Shown: one piece after another, positions 25,755-34,680 of the stretch | Layout: every line of letters begins with the position of its first letter | Position numbering within the stretch: the stretch's first letter is position 1 | NCBI GenBank assembly: GCA_963781895.1 | Contig: CAWAIM010000017.1 | Span: 1 to 64,000, forward strand | From: Roseiarcus sp963781895 | GTDB taxonomy: Bacteria; Pseudomonadota; Alphaproteobacteria; Rhizobiales; Beijerinckiaceae | Direction of reading: 5' to 3' | DNA: 64,000 nucleotides | The notes under the pieces: model-generated | Database searches by the model: none | The model's input: the letters and a program-made list of their open reading frames with translations, nothing else | What the model was told of the DNA's origin: nothing | Program-made: the position numbers and the translations under genes

Positions 25755-26686
25755 GCGAAACCGAAGACAGGCCCTCGGAGGACACGGCGGCGACGCGCGC
25801 CCGGAGACCCGCGCGCCCGCGGGTCCGCAAGATCGGCAACCGGCGGATCATCGCCGAGGGACTCGAGCGCGATCTGTGGAAGGACTTCTATCACAATGCG
25901 ATGACCGCCTCCTGGCCCGCGTTCATCGGCGCCTTGGCGGCGGCGTTCCTGGCGCTCAATTTCGTGTTCGCGCTGATCTACGATCTGGGCGCGGCGCCGA
26001 TCGCCAACGCCCGCCGGGACAGTCTCGCCGATCTGTTCTTCTTCAGCGTGGAGACGACGTCGACGGTCGGCTATGGCGACATGCATCCGCAGACGACCTA
26101 TGGCCATATCGTGGCGACGGCCGAGAACTTCGTCGGCCTGATGCTGTTGGCGATGATGACCGGCTTGGTGTTCGCGCGCATCTCGCGTCCGCGCGCCCGC
26201 ATCATTTTCGCCAGATACCCGGTCGTCGCCCAGCACAACGGGGCGCCGACCCTCATGTTCCGGCTCGCCAACGCGCGCGGCAACTTCATTAGCGAGGCGA
26301 CCGCGAAGCTCTGGATGATCGGCGCGACAGTGTCGGAGGAGGGGAGGCGGATCGTCGGTTTCCAACCAATGCGGCTGATCAAGTCCGAAAACCCGACGCT
26401 CGCCTTGAGCTGGATTCTGTTCCATCCGATCGACGCGGACAGTCCGTTATTCGGGATGGACGAACATTCGCTCATCGCCAGTGAAATCAATTTCGTCGTG
26501 AGCCTGGTCGGATTCGACGAGACCTCGGGCCAGACTGTGCACGCCCGCGACACTTTCGCCGCGCAAGACGTGCGGTTCGGCCACGAATACGCCGACATCA
26601 TCTCGATCGACGACCACGGGATGCGCCACATCGACTACGCAAAACTCAATTCAACCAAGCGCTTATCGCCATCGGGCGAAAAATAG
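25751..26686 (+). CDS. Inward-rectifier type potassium channel (KirBac-like)
   Basis: 311 residues. After a basic N-terminus (RARRPARPRVRKIGNRRII) comes an amphipathic slide helix (LWKDFYHNAMTASWPAFIG), TM1 (AALAAAFLALNFVFALIYDL), the pore helix and filter FFFSVETTSTVGYGDMHP with the TVGYGD selectivity motif, TM2 (FVGLMLLAMMTGLVFARISRP) and an immunoglobulin-like cytoplasmic domain (FARYPVVAQHNGAPTLMFRLANARGN; SDADVGLH-type motifs absent). These are the hallmarks of KirBac channels. TTG at 25751 overlaps the GST stop; frame continuity allows an earlier start but the homology begins after it. Confidence 0.9.
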   Translation: MSETEDRPSEDTAATRARRPARPRVRKIGNRRIIAEGLERDLWKDFYHNAMTASWPAFIGALAAAFLALNFVFALIYDLGAAPIANARRDSLADLFFFSVETTSTVGYGDMHPQTTYGHIVATAENFVGLMLLAMMTGLVFARISRPRARIIFARYPVVAQHNGAPTLMFRLANARGNFISEATAKLWMIGATVSEEGRRIVGFQPMRLIKSENPTLALSWILFHPIDADSPLFGMDEHSLIASEINFVVSLVGFDETSGQTVHARDTFAAQDVRFGHEYADIISIDDHGMRHIDYAKLNSTKRLSPSGEK

Positions 26687-26798
26687 GCGGCAATTGGGCG
26701 AAATTATGAAATTGGCAACGGATTCAATTCCATAATGACGCAACGTCAATCGTCGCCAATGCGTCATATTGGGAACTAAGCCCCAGGAAGCGGTCGAA

Positions 26799-28406
26799 AT
26801 GGCACAGATCAGCAGCGCGCAGCGCGCTCGATCGGCAGAGGAGGATGCGAACGCGGCCGGTTGGCGCCGGCTCCTCGACGATCTCGACGCGCGACGGCGC
26901 GCGGCCGTCGAGGGCGGTTCGGCCAAGGCGCGCCAACGCCATATCGCGCGCGGCAAGCTGCTGGTCCGCGAGCGGATCGCGTGCCTGGTCGATCCGGGTT
27001 CGCCGTTTCTCGAAATCGGCGGTCTCGCCGCCTTCGGCATGTATGAAGGCGACGTGCACGGCGCGGGCCTGGTGACGGGGATCGGCCTCGTTCACGGCCG
27101 CGAAGCGATGATCATCGCCAACGATCCGACGATCAAGGGCGGCGCGTACTACCCGATGACGGTCAAGAAGCATCTGCGCGCGCAGGAAATCGCCGCGGAG
27201 AACCGCCTGCCGTGCGTTTACCTCGTCGATTCCGGCGGGGCCAATCTGCCGCACCAGGCGGAAGTGTTTCCCGACCGCGATCATTTCGGCCGCATCTTCT
27301 ACAATCAGGCGCGCATGTCCTCGGCGGGAATCGCCCAAATCGCCGTGGTCATGGGGTCCTGCACCGCAGGCGGGGCCTACGTGCCCGCGATGTCGGACGA
27401 GACAATCATCGTCGAGAAGCAGGGGACGATTTTTCTCGCCGGGCCGCCGCTGGTGAAGGCCGCCACCGGCGAGATTGTGAGCGCGGAGGACCTCGGGGGC
27501 GGCGATCTTCACACCCGCGTTTCCGGCGTCGCCGACACGCTCGCGCGCGACGACGTCCATGCGCTCGCCTTGGCGCGACGGGCGATCGGCAATCTCAATC
27601 GGGCGCCCAAGGGCGCGGTCGAATGGACGACGCCGGCCGAGCCGCTTTACCCGGCCGAGGAACTCGAGCGCATTGTTCCGCTCGATCTGCGTCAGCAGGT
27701 CGATGCGCACCAGATCATCGCGCGTCTGGTCGACGGTTCCGAGTTTGACGAATTCAAGCCGCGTTACGGAACGACTCTGGTCACCGGATTCGCCCGGCTC
27801 TCGGGCATGCTGATCGGCATTCTGGCCAGCAATGGCGTGTTGTTTTCCGAGAGCGCGCTGAAAGGCGCCCACTTCATCGAGCTTTGCGCGCAGCGCGGCG
27901 TGCCGATGCTGTTCCTGCAGAACATTTCGGGATTCATGGTCGGGCAGCGCTACGAGGCCGGCGGGATCGCCAAAGACGGGGCGAAGCTCGTCACCGCAGT
28001 CGCCTGCGCCAACGTTCCCAAGATCACATTGATCGTCGGCGGATCGTTCGGCGCCGGCAATTACGGCATGTGCGGACGCGCCTATGGTCCTCGCTTTCTG
28101 TTCGTCTGGCCGAACGCGCGCATCAGCGTGATGGGCGGGGAGCAGGCGGCGAGCGTGCTGGCGACCTTGCGCCGCGACGCGCTCGAGGCGGAAGGCCGCG
28201 AATGGTCAAAAGACGACGAAGAGGCGTTCAAGTCCCCGATCCGCGCCAAATACGAGACTGAAGGCTCTCCCTATTACGCCACGGCCCGGCTGTGGGACGA
28301 CGGCGTCATCACGCCGCGGGAAACCCGACGGGTGCTCTCGCTCGCGTTTTCCTCCGCCCTGAACGCACCTGCCGAACCGACCCGTTTCGGCGTTTTCCGC
28401 ATGTAG
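26799..28406 (+). CDS. mccB: Methylcrotonyl-CoA carboxylase carboxyltransferase (beta) subunit
   Basis: 535 residues of the biotin-dependent carboxyltransferase family. It moves the carboxyl group from biotin to 3-methylcrotonyl-CoA in leucine degradation. Seen: ARGKLLVRERIACLVDPGSPFLEIGG, DPTIKGGAYYPMTVKKHLRAQEIA, LVDSGGANLPHQAEVFPD, MGSCTAGGAYVPAMSDE (oxyanion Gly-Gly), FLQNISGFMVGQRYEAGGIAKDGAK, VGGSFGAGNYGMCGRAY and MGGEQAASVLA (each in part), which separate it from the propionyl type. ATG at 26799 was chosen. The biotin-carrying partner mccA is 6.3 kb away on the opposite strand, an unusual split. Confidence 0.92.
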   Translation: MAQISSAQRARSAEEDANAAGWRRLLDDLDARRRAAVEGGSAKARQRHIARGKLLVRERIACLVDPGSPFLEIGGLAAFGMYEGDVHGAGLVTGIGLVHGREAMIIANDPTIKGGAYYPMTVKKHLRAQEIAAENRLPCVYLVDSGGANLPHQAEVFPDRDHFGRIFYNQARMSSAGIAQIAVVMGSCTAGGAYVPAMSDETIIVEKQGTIFLAGPPLVKAATGEIVSAEDLGGGDLHTRVSGVADTLARDDVHALALARRAIGNLNRAPKGAVEWTTPAEPLYPAEELERIVPLDLRQQVDAHQIIARLVDGSEFDEFKPRYGTTLVTGFARLSGMLIGILASNGVLFSESALKGAHFIELCAQRGVPMLFLQNISGFMVGQRYEAGGIAKDGAKLVTAVACANVPKITLIVGGSFGAGNYGMCGRAYGPRFLFVWPNARISVMGGEQAASVLATLRRDALEAEGREWSKDDEEAFKSPIRAKYETEGSPYYATARLWDDGVITPRETRRVLSLAFSSALNAPAEPTRFGVFRM

Positions 28407-28432
28407 ACCCGGATCAGGAGTCCTAAACGAAC

Positions 28433-29338
28433 ATGCCACTGCCCAGCTTTCAACAGCTCATGTTGCCAGCCCTGCAAATGCTCGGGCAACGCTATGATGA
28501 GGTCAGCATCGCGGGGCTGGAGGAGGAGATCGTCAGATCCTTGCAGATCTCCTCCGAGGACCGCGAGCGCATGTTGCCGAGCGGCAAACAGACGGTTTTC
28601 GCCAATCGGTTGAATTGGGCGCGCTCCTATCTTTCGAAAGCCGGACTGATCGAGCTGCCGCGGCGCGGCTATTGCCGCGCCACCGATCGCGGTCGCGAAC
28701 TGCTGGCGATGGGCGTGAACGAGATCGATCTCGGGGTGCTCGAACGCTATCCGGAATTCGCCGCCTGGCACACTCAGCAGAAGTCGGATTCGCAAATCGA
28801 GCCGAATCCAGGGCGCGAGAGCCCGTTGGAGTTGATCGCGTCGAGTTTCGAGTTCCTCAATTCCGAGCTGGCGCGCGAGATTGTCGAGCGGGTCCATTCC
28901 TTCACCCCCGCCTTCTTCGAGCGTCTGATCGTCGATCTGCTGGTGCGCATGGGCTACGGCGGCGGACGGCTCGAAATGGGCCGCGCGCTGGGCCGAACCG
29001 GCGACGGCGGCATCGACGGCGTGATCAGGGAAGACGAACTCGGCCTCGACGTCGTCTACGTGCAGGCCAAGCGCCTGGACCCGGACAAGGGCGTGCCTCT
29101 GCGCGAGGTCCGCGACTTCGTCGGCGGACTGGAGGGCCACCGGGCGAGCAAGGGGGTGTTCGTCACCACGTCCTATTTTCCCTCGACCGCCCACGACTTC
29201 ATCACCCGCGTCTCCAAGCGCGTCGTGCTGATCGACGGACAGGAACTCGCGACGCTCATGATGCGCCACCGGGTCGGCGTCCGGACCAAGGACGTCTACG
29301 AGGTCAAGCGGATCGACGAGGCTTATTTCGTGGAGTAG
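28433..29338 (+). CDS. mrr: Mrr-type restriction endonuclease (type IV)
   Basis: 301 residues. N-terminal winged-helix Mrr_N domain (residues ~1-95: MPLPSFQQLMLPALQMLGQ, RLNWARSYLSKAGLIELPRRGYCRATDRG) and C-terminal PD-(D/E)xK nuclease domain: PAFFERLIVDLLVRMGYGG, GRTGDGGIDGVI (catalytic Asp, ~residue 190), VVYVQAKRL (Gln-x-Lys) and EVRDFVGGLEGHRASKGVFVTTSYF (long stretches in part). Mrr cuts DNA carrying foreign methylation. It starts 27 nt after mccB, so it may be read from the mccB promoter. It is the first gene of the block that separates mccB from mccA. Confidence 0.9.
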   Translation: MPLPSFQQLMLPALQMLGQRYDEVSIAGLEEEIVRSLQISSEDRERMLPSGKQTVFANRLNWARSYLSKAGLIELPRRGYCRATDRGRELLAMGVNEIDLGVLERYPEFAAWHTQQKSDSQIEPNPGRESPLELIASSFEFLNSELAREIVERVHSFTPAFFERLIVDLLVRMGYGGGRLEMGRALGRTGDGGIDGVIREDELGLDVVYVQAKRLDPDKGVPLREVRDFVGGLEGHRASKGVFVTTSYFPSTAHDFITRVSKRVVLIDGQELATLMMRHRVGVRTKDVYEVKRIDEAYFVE

Positions 29339-29625
29339 GAGCGCGGAAAGCCAGACCCCCGGCCGGGCGCGCTTGGCCACATTCATGCGTCATGCTTGGC
29401 CTTGGCGGCATTGATGCGGCGGCTGATTTCTAGCCTCCTTGATCGTAACTCGTCCACAGCAGAACAAGCGCCTCGGGATGCGCCTGGCCCTTTGGCTGGC
29501 TGCCGCGGATTAGGCGCAAAACTCGCCATGGCCCTCCGGGGCGAGGATCGAATCCGCCATTATCTGACGCGGCGCGAAGAAAAGGAACGTTGCAGGTCTT
29601 CTTCTGTTCGCGCAGTCTCACGCGA

Positions 29626-30057
29626 CTATCTCCCGCCGTTTCCGCACTTATCCTCCGGCTTGCAGTCGCACGTCGGCGCGCTTGAGAATCGCTGGAGATC
29701 GCAGAGTTCGGGATGGCCGTCGCAACAGTCGGTGACAAGAAAGGAGATCATATCGCGCATACCCTCGATATCGGCGCGATAGATGATCGCACGCCCTTCC
29801 CTGGCGCCTCTCACCAGGCCCGCGCGCGCCAGGATGGCGAGGTGGGTCGAGAGCGTGTTGTGCGGCGCGCCAACAATGTCCGCGATGGCGCCGGCCGCAA
29901 GGCCTTCGGGCTCCCGTCGAATAAGAAGCCGGAAGATTTCGAGCCGCGTCGGCTGACCGAGCGCCGCCAAGGCCGCCAGCGCATGCGGGAGCGACATTTT
30001 TTCCCCGTGTGAAACCGGCCCCACGTGGCCGACGACAGCCAACGAATTCTTCGCCAT
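29626..30057 (-). CDS. arsR: ArsR-family metalloregulator with Cys-rich C-terminus
   Basis: 143 residues: ArsR/SmtB winged helix with ALAALGQPTRLEIFRLLIRR, IADIVGAPHNTLSTHLAILARAGLV and REGRAIIYRAD. The C-terminal helix carries DCCDGHPELC and a further CDCKPEDKC. The CC-x6-C cluster resembles the As(III) site of Acidithiobacillus-type ArsR; the last cysteines could add a second site. Such regulators leave DNA when arsenite or antimonite binds. It is divergent from aioB across a 245-bp region with a palindrome, so it very likely controls aioBA and itself. ATG at 30057 follows GAGAGG; an upstream ATG at 30084 is possible. Confidence 0.88.
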   Translation of the reverse strand: MAKNSLAVVGHVGPVSHGEKMSLPHALAALAALGQPTRLEIFRLLIRREPEGLAAGAIADIVGAPHNTLSTHLAILARAGLVRGAREGRAIIYRADIEGMRDMISFLVTDCCDGHPELCDLQRFSSAPTCDCKPEDKCGNGGR

Positions 30058-30133
30058 CCGATTGCCTCTCGCGCGACGCCGCATTCACGGCGGTTTCTAG
30101 ATGACAGCCGCCAAAAGTTCCATTACCCTATAT

Positions 30134-30149
30134 GTCGAGATGTCTCGAC
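30134..30149. promoter_or_regulatory. Palindrome in arsR-aioB intergenic region, candidate ArsR operator
   Basis: GTCGAGA and TCTCGAC form a perfect 7-bp inverted repeat around TG. It lies about 75 bp upstream of the arsR start and just upstream of the aioB promoter elements, and a related half, TTCGAGTCGAG, follows at 30153-30163. Position and symmetry fit an ArsR dimer site; binding is inferred, not shown. Confidence 0.5.
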
Positions 30150-30152
30150 GTA

Positions 30153-30181
30153 TTCGAGTCGAGGAGGGAACGCATTATAAT
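30153..30181 (+). promoter_or_regulatory. Candidate aioB promoter
   Basis: A perfect TATAAT at 30176-30181 lies 121 bp upstream of aioB, 17 bp after a weak -35 (TTCGAG, 30153-30158). The weak -35 next to the palindrome fits a regulated sigma-70 promoter. I see no clear sigma-54 -24/-12 element, which is the promoter type used in the AioR-controlled systems. Confidence 0.4.
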
Positions 30182-30302
30182 GACGGCGTGATGACGAAGG
30201 CATGAAGGCCCGATCCCGGTCCGCGGGCGCGCGGTCACAATTCGGGGTCGAAACGGCCCGTCGGGGTCCAAACGGCGCGGCCGAACAGGGAGGAGGAAGC
30301 CG

Positions 30303-30830
30303 ATGAAGTCTTGCCCGAAAATGGTTGATGTTGGCCGCCGAAAATTCCTGACCGGGGCCGGGATCGCCGCGGCGGGAGCCGCCGCAGCGACCGTCATTCC
30401 CCAGAGGGCGGAGGCGAGCCCGCAGCTCGCGCGGCTTCGCTATCCCTCGAACCGGCTGGCGAGCGTCAGCGACCTCAAGCCCGACGCGCCGTTGCAGGTG
30501 GCTTACCCTGACGCCGATGCGCCCGGCGTCCTCCTCAAGCTCGGCGCCAAAGTCCCGGGCGGGGTTGGGCCTGATGGCGATATCGTCGGCTTCACGACGG
30601 TGTGCCCGCACAAGGGTTTTCCGCTCAACTACAACTCGGCGGACAAGACCCTGAACTGCCCCGGCCACTATTCGCGCTTCGATTGCGAAAATGGCGGTCA
30701 GGAAATCTGGGGCCAGGCGACACAAAACCTCCCGCAATATCTGCTGCGGGTCGACGCCAAAGGCGACATCTACGCCGAAGGCATTGATGAACTGCTTTAT
30801 GGCCGCCTCTCGAACGTGCTGGAGGGCTGA
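30303..30830 (+). CDS. aioB: Arsenite oxidase small subunit (Rieske)
   Basis: 175 residues. A Tat signal (VGRRKFLTGAGIAAAGAAAATV, Arg-Arg at the start) sends the folded protein to the periplasm. The Rieske [2Fe-2S] ligands are CPH in VCPHKGFPLNYN and CPGH in LNCPGHYSRFDCENGG. The extra Cys pair that forms a disulfide in many Rieske proteins is absent, as in the Alcaligenes faecalis enzyme. In the complex it passes electrons from the molybdenum subunit to a cytochrome or azurin. A strong GGGAGGAGGAAG ribosome site precedes the ATG. aioA begins 3 nt after the stop. Confidence 0.94.
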   Translation: MKSCPKMVDVGRRKFLTGAGIAAAGAAAATVIPQRAEASPQLARLRYPSNRLASVSDLKPDAPLQVAYPDADAPGVLLKLGAKVPGGVGPDGDIVGFTTVCPHKGFPLNYNSADKTLNCPGHYSRFDCENGGQEIWGQATQNLPQYLLRVDAKGDIYAEGIDELLYGRLSNVLEG

Positions 30831-30833
30831 ACC

Positions 30834-33367
30834 ATGACATTCAAGCGTCATACCGACCGGCTCCCGATCATCCCGGCGGACGCCAAGGAGCATAACGTTA
30901 CCTGCCAGTTCTGCATCGTCGGCTGCGGCTACAAGGCCTACACCTGGAACATCAACGAGCAGGGCGGCACAAGCCCGAACGACAACAAGTTCGGCGTCGA
31001 CCTTTCGAAGCAACAAGGGTCGATGACGCCGAACTGGTACGCGCCGTCGATGTACAACATCGTCAAACAGGACGGGAAGGACGTCCACCTCGTCATCAAG
31101 CCCGACCCTAACTGCGCCGTGAACTCAGGACTCGCCTCGATCCGCGGCGCGCGCATGGCCGAGGAATCCTTTTCCGAGGCCCGCTCGACGCAACAGCAAC
31201 GCCTGACTGAACCCATGGTGTGGCGCTACGGCCAGATGCAGCCGACCAGCTGGGACGACGCGCTCGATCTCGTGGCGCGGGTGACGGCGGCGGTGATCGA
31301 CGCGCAGGGCGAGGACGGCCTGTTCGTCTCGGCTTTCGATCATGGCGGGGCCGGCGGCGGCTATGAGAACACCTGGGGCACGGGGAAGCTCTATTTCGGC
31401 GCGATGAAGATCAAGAACATCCGCATTCACAATCGCCCGGCTTACAATTCCGAGGTGCACGGGACCCGCGACATGGGGGTCGGCGAACTCAACAACTGCT
31501 ACGAGGACGCCGAACTCGCCGACACGATCGTCGCCGTCGGCACCAATCCGCTCGAGACCCAGACCAATTATTTCCTCAACCATTGGGTTCCAAACCTTCA
31601 GGGCGCGACGGTCGAGAAAAAGAACAAGCTCATGCCCGATGAGCCGCACGCGGCAGCCCGCGTCATTTTCGTCGATCCTCGGCGAACGGTGAGCGTCAAC
31701 GCGTGCGAAGTCGAGGCCGGCAAGAGCAACGTGCTTCATCTCGCCATCAATTCGGGCACTGACCTCGCCTTGTTCAACGCCCTCTTCACCTACATCGCCG
31801 ACAAGGGCTGGGTGCAGAAGGACTTCATCGAAAAGAGCACGTTACGGGCGGCGCCATCGCGTCCGCCGCTCTATCCGGCGCGGGGCGATTCGCCCGCGAT
31901 GCCCGGACATCTGACCAGCTTCGAAGCCGCGCTCGAAGGCTGCCGAACGTCAATTGACGATGCGGCCAAGATCACCGGCCTGGATCCCGCCGCTATCGTC
32001 AAGGCGGCCGAATGGATCGCCATGCCGAAAGAGGGCGGCAAGCGCCGCCGCGTGATGTTCGGGTACGAGAAGGGCCTCATCTGGGGCAACGACAACTACC
32101 GGACCAATGGCGCTCTCGTGAACATCGCGCTCGCCACCGGCAACGTCGGTCAGATGGGCGGCGGGCGTCGTTCGCCTCGGCGGCCACCAGGAAGGCTATG
32201 TGCGCCCCGACTATCCCGGCTCGCGGCCGGCTCCCTATGTCGACCAACTGCTGATCGACGGAAAGGGCGGCGTGCACCACATCTGGGCCTGCGATCACTA
32301 CAAGACGACGCTTGAACGCCGACAAGTTCAAACAGGCTTACAAGAAGCGGACCGACCTGGTGAAGGACGCGATGTCCTCGGTCCCCTACGGCGACCAGAA
32401 AGCCATGGCCGCCGCCATCCTCGCCGCGATCGGCAAGGGCGGCCTGTTCGCGGTCGACGTGGACATCGTGCCGACCAAGATCGGCCAAGCCTGCCACGTC
32501 TGGCTGCCGGGAGCGGCGGCGGGCGAGATGAATCTCACCTCGATGAACGGCGAGCGCCGGCTGCGCCTGACCGAACGCTACATGGACCCGCCTGGCCAAT
32601 CGATGCCCGACTGCCTCATCGCGGCGCGCCTCGCGAATAACCTCGAGCGCGTGTTCCGCGAAATGGGCAAGGCCGATGTGGCCGACAAGTTCAAGGGCTT
32701 CGACTGGAAGACCGAGGAAGACGCCTTCATGGACGGCTATCACGGTCACGCCAAGGGCGGCGAATTCGTCACCTACGAACGGCTTCGCGCCATGGGAACC
32801 AACGGCGTCCAGGAGCCCGCGACCGCTTTCGAGAACGGCAAGCTCGTCGGAACGCAGCGTCTTTACACGAACGGCGTCTTCTCCACGGAGGACGGCAAGG
32901 CCCGGTTCATGGACGCGCCGTGGCGCGGGCTCGAAGCGGCGGGCAAGGAGGAGGAATCGAAGAAATTCGCCTTCCTCATCAACAACGGCCGCGCCAACCA
33001 CGTCTGGCAAAGCGCCTATCTTGACCAGAAATCAGAATTCGTCATGAATCGCTGGCCGTATCCGTTCATCCAGATGAACCCGGACGACATGAAGGACCTC
33101 GGTCTTGCCGCGGGCGACCTTGTCGAGGTCCACAACGATAACGGCGCGACGCAGGCAATGGCCTATCCGACGCCGACCGCCAGGCGCAAGCAGGCCTTCA
33201 TGCTGTTCGGCAACCCGATGGGCGTGCAAGGCAACGTCGTCTCGCCCGGCGTCAACGAGCTGATCATCCCGAACTACAAACAGACCTGGGGCGACATTCG
33301 CAAGATTTCCTCCGCGCCCGGCGCTGCCCGCGCCACCAGCTTCAAGTCTTGGGAGTTCACAGTCTGA
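30834..33367 (+). CDS. aioA: Arsenite oxidase large molybdopterin subunit (two frame breaks)
   Basis: AioA oxidises arsenite to arsenate at a Mo-bis-MGD centre in the periplasm. The N-terminus has CQFCIVGC (C24, C27, C31), the three-Cys [3Fe-4S] motif, with Ser98 in CAVNSGLASIRG at the position where other family members have a fourth Cys. FDHGGAGGGYENTWGTGKLYF and HNRPAYNSEVHGTRDMG (in part) are typical of AioA. Frame breaks lie near 32160 and 32312; between them the product reads VRLGGHQEGYVRPDYPGSRPAPYVDQLL (in part), and afterwards continues NADKFKQAYKKRTDLVKDAM to the stop. The total of about 844 codons is normal, so both breaks look like indels. Confidence 0.93.
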
Positions 33368-33691
33368 CAAGCGCAGGGCCCTGACGAACTCGGCCTGGTC
33401 GATCATCTGGCGGAACCGCCAGATTGAGAAATGGTCCGCCGTTTCCCGCGTTACGCGCATGAGCGGCGGACGGCTTCCCTTCAGATGGGTTGGCGACAGC
33501 GATCATTTTGGCGCGCTTGATGCCGTTCGGGGCGCCGTCCACCCAATCACCGTAACGCCGGTTGCAGCGCCTTGCGCTTGTCAGAAAGCCAAAGTTCGGG
33601 CAAGTCTTCCATGGTCCGCGGCCACCCGCGAATATCGGTCACGATGCCAAGCTGACGAGCGATTTGGCGGCAATCCAGGGAACGCGCGATA
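33368..33691. other. aioA-cytochrome gap with a perfect inverted repeat
   Basis: 324 bases. ATCTGGCGG (33405-33413) and CCGCCAGAT (33416-33424) are a perfect 9-bp inverted repeat 38 nt after the aioA stop, without a T run. On the minus strand, stretches such as GIVTDIRGWPRTMEDLPELW (about 33555-33650) and GDWVDGAPNGIKRAKMIAVA (about 33480-33540) look protein-like but sit in different frames. They may be the decayed end of a gene; I do not recognise it. Confidence 0.4.
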
Positions 33692-34168
33692 ATGAACATG
33701 AAGCATTTTGCGGCAATAGCCGTTTTATTCGTCGGCGCTTCGTCGCCAGTTCTGGCCGACGATCAAAAACCGGCGAACTCGCCGGAAGGCTATGTGCCGC
33801 CGCTAAACCTCATGATGGTCACAACACAATTAAGTCATTTCAAGTTGTGGCGTGCGGGCGTAGTGCAAAATTGGCCGCTGGCAAATTATGAATTGACGCA
33901 AATCAGGACCAGTATTGATCGAGGGAAGCGTCTCTATCCAAATAACGCGGAGTCAAACATGACAATGATGACGCCCGTGGCGGATGAAGTTGGCAATGCA
34001 ATCAAGGCGAAGGACCCGGTAAAATTTTCGAAATCATTTAGTAAGTTAACGGCCGCGTGCAACAGTTGTCATGAAGCCACCGGCTTTGGCTTCATAAAGA
34101 TGAGAGATCCGACGTTGTCGCCGATCGAGACGTCGCCCTTCAGCAATGAGTCGTTCTCGGGCCACTAA
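33692..34168 (+). CDS. Mono-heme c-type cytochrome near arsenite oxidase
   Basis: 158 residues. Signal peptide MNMKHFAAIAVLFVGASSPVLA, then a mostly helical protein with one heme site CNSCH in LTAACNSCHEATGFGFIKM near residue 125. The C-terminal heme position and helix content recall cytochrome c'/c556-like proteins, but I cannot name the family. Its position 324 bp after aioA makes it a candidate electron acceptor of arsenite oxidase (inference; several aio clusters carry a cytochrome gene). It is clearly poorer in GC than its neighbours, with codons such as AAT, AAA and TTT frequent, which points to recent transfer. Confidence 0.75.
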   Translation: MNMKHFAAIAVLFVGASSPVLADDQKPANSPEGYVPPLNLMMVTTQLSHFKLWRAGVVQNWPLANYELTQIRTSIDRGKRLYPNNAESNMTMMTPVADEVGNAIKAKDPVKFSKSFSKLTAACNSCHEATGFGFIKMRDPTLSPIETSPFSNESFSGH

Positions 34169-34589
34169 CTATTCTCTATCGCTTGGTCGTTATCCCGGAA
34201 ATTCGGGGACAGTTTCTCATTTTATTACGGTAGCACATGCATATTTCCCCACTGCACGGGGGCCGCACTACAGCGCAGGCGGTCGGGGAGCGGGCGCATC
34301 GCGCGTCTCTGTTTTCCACGGTCCCTTAAGGGGAACAAAAGCGGAAGAAGCGGACTTATGACGCGCTAGCTAAACCGGACAGCTTAATTCGCCATCGACA
34401 TGTCGATGGAAATTTCTTGCGGAAAATCAGAACCGATGTTACCGTTCCTTCCGGTCTCGGATCGAAGCGCGCCTCGCGGGAGGGTTCAAGGAAAGGGGCC
34501 AAGCGAATTTTTCCCATTGGAATCGCCGTAACCCCTTGAAAAGTCCCAATTCGGACGAAGGAATCCAAGCAAATCCAAGGATTTATTGT
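34169..34589. other. AT-richer gap downstream of the cytochrome gene
   Basis: No gene was recognised. The segment ATTCGGGGACAGTTTCTCAT near 34201-34220 resembles sequence fragments found around REP-associated elements in other proteobacteria (weak, from memory). CATCGACATGTCGATG at 34392-34407 is a perfect palindrome. Confidence 0.4.
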
Positions 34590-34680
34590 TTGGTTTTTCT
34601 TGGTTTTCCTTGGTTCTGTTTGGTCTGGCTTGGATTGGCTTGGAAAAATTTGGGCGCGCCTGGAGAGAATTGGGCGTTCT
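34590..34680. repeat. 10-bp-phased TTGG array
   Basis: Nine TGG triplets begin exactly every 10 bases: 34591, 34601, 34611, 34621, 34631, 34641, 34651, 34661 and 34671. Eight are preceded by T, giving TTGG. The 6-7 bases between them vary, so only the phased core is kept. Just upstream, CCAAG occurs twice 10 bases apart (34565 and 34575) in the opposite sense; 34563-34580 can pair with 34628-34645 at about 15 of 18 positions. Ten is not a multiple of three, so this is not coding. It lies between the converging cytochrome and mccA genes. Confidence 0.75.

Noticed and set aside
34590..34680. CRISPR array
   Set aside because: The 10-bp periodic units are far too short, and there are no 25-35-bp repeats with unique spacers anywhere in the window.
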